Source of the DNA: Streptomyces triculaminicus
GTDB taxonomy: Bacteria > Actinomycetota > Actinomycetes > Streptomycetales > Streptomycetaceae
Length of the DNA: 64,000 bases
Direction of reading: 5' to 3'
Assembly: GCF_017349075.1 (NCBI RefSeq)
Contig: NZ_JAFMOF010000001.1
Span: forward strand, 62,001 to 126,000
Shown here: piece by piece, positions 59,059 to 64,000 of the stretch
How positions within the stretch are numbered: the stretch's first letter is position 1
Layout: each line of letters begins with the position of its first letter
Notes under the pieces: model-generated
Database searches by the model: none
Seen by the model: the letters and a program-made list of their open reading frames with translations, nothing else
Told to the model about the DNA's origin: nothing
Translations under genes and position numbers: made by a program

Positions 59059-59904
59059 TTACGGCGCGAGCGGCGCGAGGGGTTCCGCGGGCCGGGAGTG
59101 GTAGTAGCGGGCGTAGTAGTAGCCCTCGGCCTCGTATCCGGCCGGGTCCATGCCGAGGGCCGTGACACGGGCCACCGTGCGCCGCTGTTCGTCCTCGTCG
59201 GTGAAGCGGCGCTGCGGGTGGAGCTCGGGCGAGGTCTCGCTCACCAGGCCGTGGTCGCGCAGCACGCCGGCGATGGGCCCGTAGTCGACGGTCCGCAGGG
59301 CGAAGGCGGCCACCTGGACGTCCCGGGGCGCGTGCGCCAGCACGCGGTCGAAGGTGCGCGGTCCGATGTAGCTGAGGCCGCCGGTGACCGTGATCAGCCA
59401 CGCGTTCCCCAGGGCGCGGGCCAGGTCGGGGCAGGCGTCGGCGGTCTCGAGGTCCACGGCGAAGGCGGCGTCCAACAGGCCGACGTCACGGGCGTAGGCG
59501 ACGGCCCGCGGCGAGGCGTCGACGCCGACGACCGGTACGGCGTCCGCGCGGCGGCGCGCGGCGTAGAACTCCCGGTCCCGCCGGGCGAGCTCCTCCGTCG
59601 TCAGCGCGGCCACGTCGGGGCTGGTGTAGTGCGCGTAGAGGTCGGCCAGGGTCAGGTCGTGGTTGAGCAGTGCGGCGTTGACGCCGTAGGAGCAGCACAG
59701 GTCGACGACCGCGCCGGGCGGCCGGGAGGGGGCCCGGCGGGCCCGCTCCTCGGCCAGGGCCCGGTAGACGGGCTGGGCGTGGTGGGGGATCCGGTAGTCC
59801 AGCGGCCGCAGCCGGGTGAAGTAGGCGCGCGGATCGGGCCGGTCGTAGACGTCCTCGAAGTCGCTCTTGCCCCAGTCGTGTCCTTCTGTGGCGTCCGTCG
59901 TCAT
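59059..59904 (-). CDS. SAM-dependent methyltransferase-like protein
   Basis: A 281-residue protein from ATG 59904. The SAM-binding motif I is VVDLCCSYGVNAALLN (E/DxGxG-like, with CCSYG), followed later by VPVVGVDASPRAVAYARDVG and ITVTGGLSYIGPRTFDRVLA. The N-terminus MTTDATEGHDWGKSDFEDVY is like small-molecule class I methyltransferases; the CCSYGVNAAL motif is typical of an actinobacterial subset. Substrate unknown. Confidence 0.8.
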   Translation of the reverse strand: MTTDATEGHDWGKSDFEDVYDRPDPRAYFTRLRPLDYRIPHHAQPVYRALAEERARRAPSRPPGAVVDLCCSYGVNAALLNHDLTLADLYAHYTSPDVAALTTEELARRDREFYAARRRADAVPVVGVDASPRAVAYARDVGLLDAAFAVDLETADACPDLARALGNAWLITVTGGLSYIGPRTFDRVLAHAPRDVQVAAFALRTVDYGPIAGVLRDHGLVSETSPELHPQRRFTDEDEQRRTVARVTALGMDPAGYEAEGYYYARYYHSRPAEPLAPLAP

Positions 59905-60046
59905 CGTCCGTCTCCTCGCCCGTCGGAATCCGGTGGTGCGACCGGGCGGCCACCCGGCCCGGATCGGGTGGCCGAAGGCCGCGAAGGGTCCGGCCGCGAG
60001 CCCGGTTCGAGCGTCGCCGCCGTCGGTCCGCCCGGTCGCGTTCCCC

Positions 60047-60997
60047 TCACGCGCCGCGTCCTCCCGCCGAGGCGTCCAGGTGCGCGACGAGCGCGTTCGC
60101 GACCGGCTCGACGGCGTCCGCCGTCAGCATGTGCCCCATCCCCGGGACCATCTCCAGCCGCGCTCCGGCGATCTCCTGCGCGATGATCCGGCCGTGGCCC
60201 GGCTTGACCGGTTCGGCGGTGCCCTCGACGACGAGGGTCGGGGCACTCACCCGTGCCAGTGCGCCCTGCGGCTCCGCGTCGGGGTCGGCCATCCCGGCGA
60301 GCCGGTGGTTGGCGGCGCTGCGGGGGTCGCGCATACGGTCGTAGAGCCGCTCCTCCAGGCGGCGCTGGGCGTCCTCGTCGAAATCGGACGGGCACGCGGC
60401 GCCGCGCAGGACGCGCGCGAGCTCGATCTGGAAGTCGACGGTCTCGGCCCGGGTGACGGGCGGCGGTCCGGCGGCCGCGTTCCGGAAGAAGTCCACGAAC
60501 TCCGCAGTGGGCTCGGGCAGGCTGCCTTCCGGCTGCGGCTGACCCATGAGGGCGCGTACGAGCACGTGCGCCTCGCCGGCGCCGAGCGGCGAGGAGCCGA
60601 TCACGGTGAGGCTCTCGACGCGGCCGGGGTGCTCGGCCGCGATCCACTGGGCGAGCATTCCGCCGGCCGAGTGGCCCACCAGGTGGGCCGAGCCCATCCC
60701 CAGGGCGTCCATCAGGCCGACCGCGTCCGCCTTGAGATCGGCCCAGGTGTAGGGGTTCCGCTCGAAGTCGAGGGCGGTCGAGCGGCCCACGTCCCGGTGG
60801 TCGTACCGGACGACCCGGTGGCCGGCCGCCGCGAGCCGCCCGACGAACTCGTCCGGCCACAGCAGCCCCTGGCTCATCGAGCCGGCGATGAGCAGCACCG
60901 GCGGGTGGGAGGGATCCCCGAACTCCTCGGTCCACAGCTCGATGCCGCCCACCTCGACCATGCGTCCCACCGTTGACATCTCTGACGTCGCTGACAT
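60047..60997 (-). CDS. Alpha/beta hydrolase
   Basis: A 316-residue protein from ATG 60997 (AGGGG upstream). Motifs: PVLLIAGSMSQGLLWPDEFV, YDHRDVGRSTALDF, LVGHSAGGMLAQWIAAEHPG with the nucleophile Ser, an acidic residue near LVVEGTAEPVKPGH and the catalytic His in MVPGMGHMLTADAV. It resembles dipeptidyl-peptidase-like / haloperoxidase-type hydrolases. It is separated from the upstream LuxR gene by 147 bases and reads the same way. Confidence 0.88.
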   Translation of the reverse strand: MSATSEMSTVGRMVEVGGIELWTEEFGDPSHPPVLLIAGSMSQGLLWPDEFVGRLAAAGHRVVRYDHRDVGRSTALDFERNPYTWADLKADAVGLMDALGMGSAHLVGHSAGGMLAQWIAAEHPGRVESLTVIGSSPLGAGEAHVLVRALMGQPQPEGSLPEPTAEFVDFFRNAAAGPPPVTRAETVDFQIELARVLRGAACPSDFDEDAQRRLEERLYDRMRDPRSAANHRLAGMADPDAEPQGALARVSAPTLVVEGTAEPVKPGHGRIIAQEIAGARLEMVPGMGHMLTADAVEPVANALVAHLDASAGGRGA

Positions 60998-61143
60998 GCG
61001 TTGCCCCTGTTCTCCGCGGTCCGTTCGTCCTGCCGTCCGCTCGTTCCGCGGACAGGTGGAACTCTGCCGTGCCGGCCCACCGGTGCCATCCGTAGGAATA
61101 CTGGCCGTCCACGTGCCGCCGGACCAGTGGGGGTGGCGGGCCG

Positions 61144-64000
61144 TCAGCGCAGCAGGCGGGCCAGCTCGGCGCGCGAGGTGATGCCGAGCTTGGGATACAC
61201 CTTGTACAAGTGGTACTCGACGGTGCGCGGGCTGAGGAAAAGGCGGGCCGCGACATCCCGGTTGCTCACACCTTCGGCGACGAGCCGGGCGATGCGCAGC
61301 TCCTGGGCGGTGAGCGTTTCGAGGGCGGCGGGGCGGGCGGCGCCGGTCGTCTCCCCGGCCGCCCGCAGCTCGCCGCGCGCCCGGCGCTCCCACGGCCCGG
61401 CGCCCATGCGGTGGAAGGCCTCCGCCGCCTGCCGCAGGTGGGACCGCGCGTCGCCCGTCCGCCGGTCGCGACGCAGCCGCTCGCCCAGCAGGAGCGCGGT
61501 ACGGGCCCGGTCGTACGTGGTGGCGTCCTGGTCGTCGTCCTCGCCGAGGAGGTCGAGCGCCTGCCTCAGGAGGGCGATCGCGTCGCCGTCGTCGGCGGCC
61601 AGGGCCTCGCAGCGGGCGAGCAGCGCCCGGGAGCGGGGTGAGGCGGCGTCGGCCGACCACCGGCCGAGGAAGTCGGTGGCGGCGCGGGCCGCCGCGAGGT
61701 CCCCGGCGGCGACGGCCGCCTCCACCCGGTCGGCGGTCGAGCCCCACACCACGACGGGATGGCCCGCGCCGGGGCCCGCCGAGGTGAGCGCGGTGAGCCG
61801 TTCGTGGGCCCGGTCGAAGCGGCCGAGTCCGAGGTCCAGCAGGCCGAGGGCGTACGACGCCACGCCGGCGCGCAGTCCGAGGCGGTGCGGAATGGCGATG
61901 GCCAGTGCCTCGTGCGCGTAGGCGCGGCAGTCGTCCTCGCGGCCGCGGACGGCGGCGCAGACCGCGAGGTTGGCGAGGTGGGCCGCGACCGAGTTGTCGA
62001 GGCCGGTCTCCCGGGCGAGGGCCAGGCCCTCCTCGGACAGGGCGGCGCTGAGCGCGAATCCGCTGTTCATGCGCTCGGCCGTGGCGGCGTTCTCCAGGAC
62101 GACGGGCAGGGTGCCCACCATGCCGGAGACGCGGGCGACGCGGCCGGCACGGGCGCCATAGCGGGCGGCGGCGTCGCTCTCGCCAAGGAGGCTGGCGGCG
62201 GCCGCCGCCCACAGCAGGCGGGCCGCGGCGTTCTCGCCGTCACCTCCGTCATGACCGTCGCCTCCGTCGCGGCCGTCGTGTCCGTCGTCCGGGAGGCCGG
62301 CCAGGGCCCGGCGCAGCAGCGGGACACCGCGGCGCGTCTCTCCCTCGTAGAGCGCGCCCATTCCCATCAGGACGTCACGCAGGAACGCGTCGGCGGGCAC
62401 CAAGGGCGACCCGGTCGGCCCGGTCAAGTCCACCGCCTGCCGTCCGATGCGTACGGCGGCCTCGGTGTCGCCGATGGCGGCGGCGGCCTCGGCGGCGTCG
62501 GCGAGCAGCGCGAGGACAACGCGCCGGGTGGCGGCGTCGCCCTGCTCGTGTGAGCCGTCCGTTTCCGTCGTGTGCGCGGCAGCGCGTTCGGCGGCCGCGA
62601 GGAACGCCCGCAGCGCTTCGGCGGCGTTCCCCGAGGACAGCTCGAACCTGCCGCCGATCTGGGCGAGTTCGGCGAGCAGTACGGGCTCCCGGGCGAGGTC
62701 GCGGGCCGCCGCGAGGGCCGTCTGGGCCCGCCCGGGGTGGCCGCCCAGCCACGCGGCGGCGGCCGTGTCCTTGAGTCGGCGGGCCTTGCTCCCCGGGTCG
62801 GGAGTCAGTTCGGCGGCTCGGGCGAGGGTGTGGGCGGCGTCGGCGTAGCCGCCCCGGGCGCGCGCCCGTTCGCCGGCGGCGGCGAGCGCGGCGGCGACGT
62901 CCTCGTCGGGGCCGGTGGCGGCTTCGGCGCGGTGCCGGGCCGCGCGGTCGCGGTCGTCGGCCTCCTCCAGGAGGGCGGCGAGGTGACGGTGTGCCGCGCG
63001 ACGGGCCGCCGGGGTGGCGCCGGCGTGCACGGCGGCCCGGATCAGCGGATGCCGGAAGCGGACCTCGGCCGACAGCAGGTCGACGATCCCGGCCGCCTCG
63101 GCGGCGTACAGGGCGTCGGGGTCCGCCCCGAGCCGGGTGGCGGCGGCCCGTATCAGCCGGGGGTCGCCTCGTCCCGCCAGTGCGGCGGCGAGCAGGGCGG
63201 TCCGGGTGTCCTCGGGCAGCCGGGCGATCTGCTCGCCGTAGATCCCGGCGACGCCGTGCCCCACCGGCAGCGGGTCGGGCAGCGGCGCCCGGCCCGTCAG
63301 CTGCTCGGCGGTCAGCAGGCCGGCCGCCTCGTGGAGGGCGAGCGGATTGCCGCCCGTGGCGGTCGTGACGAGCTCGACGACCGTGGGTTCCGGTGTGATC
63401 CCCGCACGTGCGGCCAGCACCTCGCGCGCGCCCTCGGCGTCCACTCCGCCCAGGTCCCGCGCGGGCAGCGCGCGGAGCGCCTGCCGGGCCGCGGCCACGT
63501 CGCGGGTGCCGATCAGCAGCCCCACGCCGTCGCCGTCGAAGCGGCGGGCGGCGAAGAGCAGGGCGTCGGCGGAGGCCTGGTCGACCCACTGGAAGTCGTC
63601 GACGACACAGAGCAGGCCGTCGGTCGCGGCCGCCTCCGTCAGGAGGGACAGCACGCCCGCCGAGACCAGGAACCGGTCCTGGGCCGCCGCCGGCTCGGCC
63701 AGGCCCAGCGCGGCGCGGACGGCGTCGCGCTGGGCGTCGGGCAGCGCGTCGGCCAGGCCGACGACCGGACGCAGCAGCTGGTGCAGCGCGGCGAAGGCCA
63801 TCCCCGACTCGGGCTCGGCACCCGTCGCCGTCAGCACCCGCGCGGGGGCCGCGTGCGCGGCGGCGTACCGCAGGAGCGTGGACTTGCCCGCCCCGGGCTC
63901 GCCGCGCAGCACCAGGGCCCGGCCGGAGCCGGAGCGGATGTCCGTCAGAAAGCTTCCGAGCGCGTCGAGTTCGTCCCCGCGCCCGGCGATCCGGTCGCCC
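61144..64000 (-). CDS. LuxR-family LAL regulator (runs off right edge)
   Basis: The visible part is about 950 residues; the N-terminus lies beyond base 64000. Just inside the edge come GRGDELDALGSFL and the Walker A GEPGAGKSTLLRYAAAH. The Walker B is LLCVVDDFQWVD. A long helical TPR-like middle (AAGERARARGGYADAAHTLA) follows. The C-terminal LuxR HTH reads LTAQELRIARLVAEGVSNRD, VAARLFLSPRTVEYHLYKVY, ending AELARLLR. Large ATP-binding LuxR (LAL) proteins are often pathway-specific activators. Its target may be to the right of the window or the downstream hydrolase. Confidence 0.9.
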   Translation of the reverse strand, partial: GDRIAGRGDELDALGSFLTDIRSGSGRALVLRGEPGAGKSTLLRYAAAHAAPARVLTATGAEPESGMAFAALHQLLRPVVGLADALPDAQRDAVRAALGLAEPAAAQDRFLVSAGVLSLLTEAAATDGLLCVVDDFQWVDQASADALLFAARRFDGDGVGLLIGTRDVAAARQALRALPARDLGGVDAEGAREVLAARAGITPEPTVVELVTTATGGNPLALHEAAGLLTAEQLTGRAPLPDPLPVGHGVAGIYGEQIARLPEDTRTALLAAALAGRGDPRLIRAAATRLGADPDALYAAEAAGIVDLLSAEVRFRHPLIRAAVHAGATPAARRAAHRHLAALLEEADDRDRAARHRAEAATGPDEDVAAALAAAGERARARGGYADAAHTLARAAELTPDPGSKARRLKDTAAAAWLGGHPGRAQTALAAARDLAREPVLLAELAQIGGRFELSSGNAAEALRAFLAAAERAAAHTTETDGSHEQGDAATRRVVLALLADAAEAAAAIGDTEAAVRIGRQAVDLTGPTGSPLVPADAFLRDVLMGMGALYEGETRRGVPLLRRALAGLPDDGHDGRDGGDGHDGGDGENAAARLLWAAAAASLLGESDAAARYGARAGRVARVSGMVGTLPVVLENAATAERMNSGFALSAALSEEGLALARETGLDNSVAAHLANLAVCAAVRGREDDCRAYAHEALAIAIPHRLGLRAGVASYALGLLDLGLGRFDRAHERLTALTSAGPGAGHPVVVWGSTADRVEAAVAAGDLAAARAATDFLGRWSADAASPRSRALLARCEALAADDGDAIALLRQALDLLGEDDDQDATTYDRARTALLLGERLRRDRRTGDARSHLRQAAEAFHRMGAGPWERRARGELRAAGETTGAARPAALETLTAQELRIARLVAEGVSNRDVAARLFLSPRTVEYHLYKVYPKLGITSRAELARLLR

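Noticed and set aside
1..64000. CRISPR arrays, tRNA or rRNA genes, insertion sequences, phage genes
   Set aside because: No regularly spaced repeats, no tRNA T-loop or acceptor-stem pattern noticed by eye, and no transposase or integrase motif in any frame I read. A tRNA scan program would be needed to be certain.

Overview
The window is very GC-rich actinobacterial DNA, almost certainly from a Streptomyces chromosome. The signs are strong G/C third-position bias, many GTG starts, rare TTA codons confined to a few accessory genes, a SapA-like spore-associated protein, a SigB/F/G-type sigma factor with MEDS and SpoIIE regulators, and many small secreted proteins. The mix of conditionally useful genes, decayed genes and secreted proteins resembles a chromosome arm rather than the core. 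I found no rRNA, tRNA, CRISPR array, insertion sequence or phage integrase.

Layout. 1-2.8 kb is a decayed border: a partial cupin gene, the N-terminal half of a cytochrome P450, a TetR regulator lacking its first helix, and a quinone oxidoreductase with a frameshift and internal deletions. 2.9-5.3 kb is a tight three-gene operon on the minus strand: a cytosolic-looking astacin metalloprotease, an MvdD/PsnB-type ATP-grasp ligase and a YbaY/YscW-like protein, each pair joined by an ATGA overlap. 5.7-16.5 kb is a mosaic of reductases, TetR and AraC regulators, a PD-(D/E)XK-like protein, a CAP protein, GNAT, VOC, DHFR-like and SUKH proteins. 16.7-21.2 kb holds a LodA-type quinoprotein oxidase fused to a C-terminal diiron (haem-oxygenase-like) domain, coupled to a LodB-type flavoprotein.

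21.3-25.7 kb looks like a Pycsar-like or STAND-type conflict system: a class III nucleotidyl cyclase-like protein, a P-loop NTPase and a PycTM-type membrane effector, with a Crp/Fnr regulator transcribed divergently. The cyclase C-terminus and the NTPase N-terminus carry the same 16-residue motif. The cyclase and the Crp regulator each contain a TTA codon. The effector reads with three apparent one-base indels.

25.8-38.5 kb is rich in secreted proteins (two B-type lectins, SapA-like, RTX-like repeats, SH3-like, HNH nuclease, DUF6355, a broken ricin-type lectin) mixed with hydrolase, SDR, TetR, VOC, phosphatase and LysR genes. 39-44 kb holds a NarL-type two-component system, a TrkH/TrkA potassium pair and an ArsC-like protein. 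44-54 kb contains a neocarzinostatin-family protein, a lipoprotein, a class A beta-lactamase, a cupin, a SpoIIE phosphatase, GpgS and small membrane proteins. 54-64 kb holds the sigma factor, a MEDS/HATPase regulator, an amino-acid permease, small genes, a methyltransferase, an alpha/beta hydrolase and the C-terminal part of a large LuxR (LAL) regulator that runs off the right edge.

Several genes have one-base indels in G/C runs (oxidoreductase, VOC, PycTM effector, ricin lectin). These may be real decay or assembly errors, and this matters most for the Pycsar-like effector.
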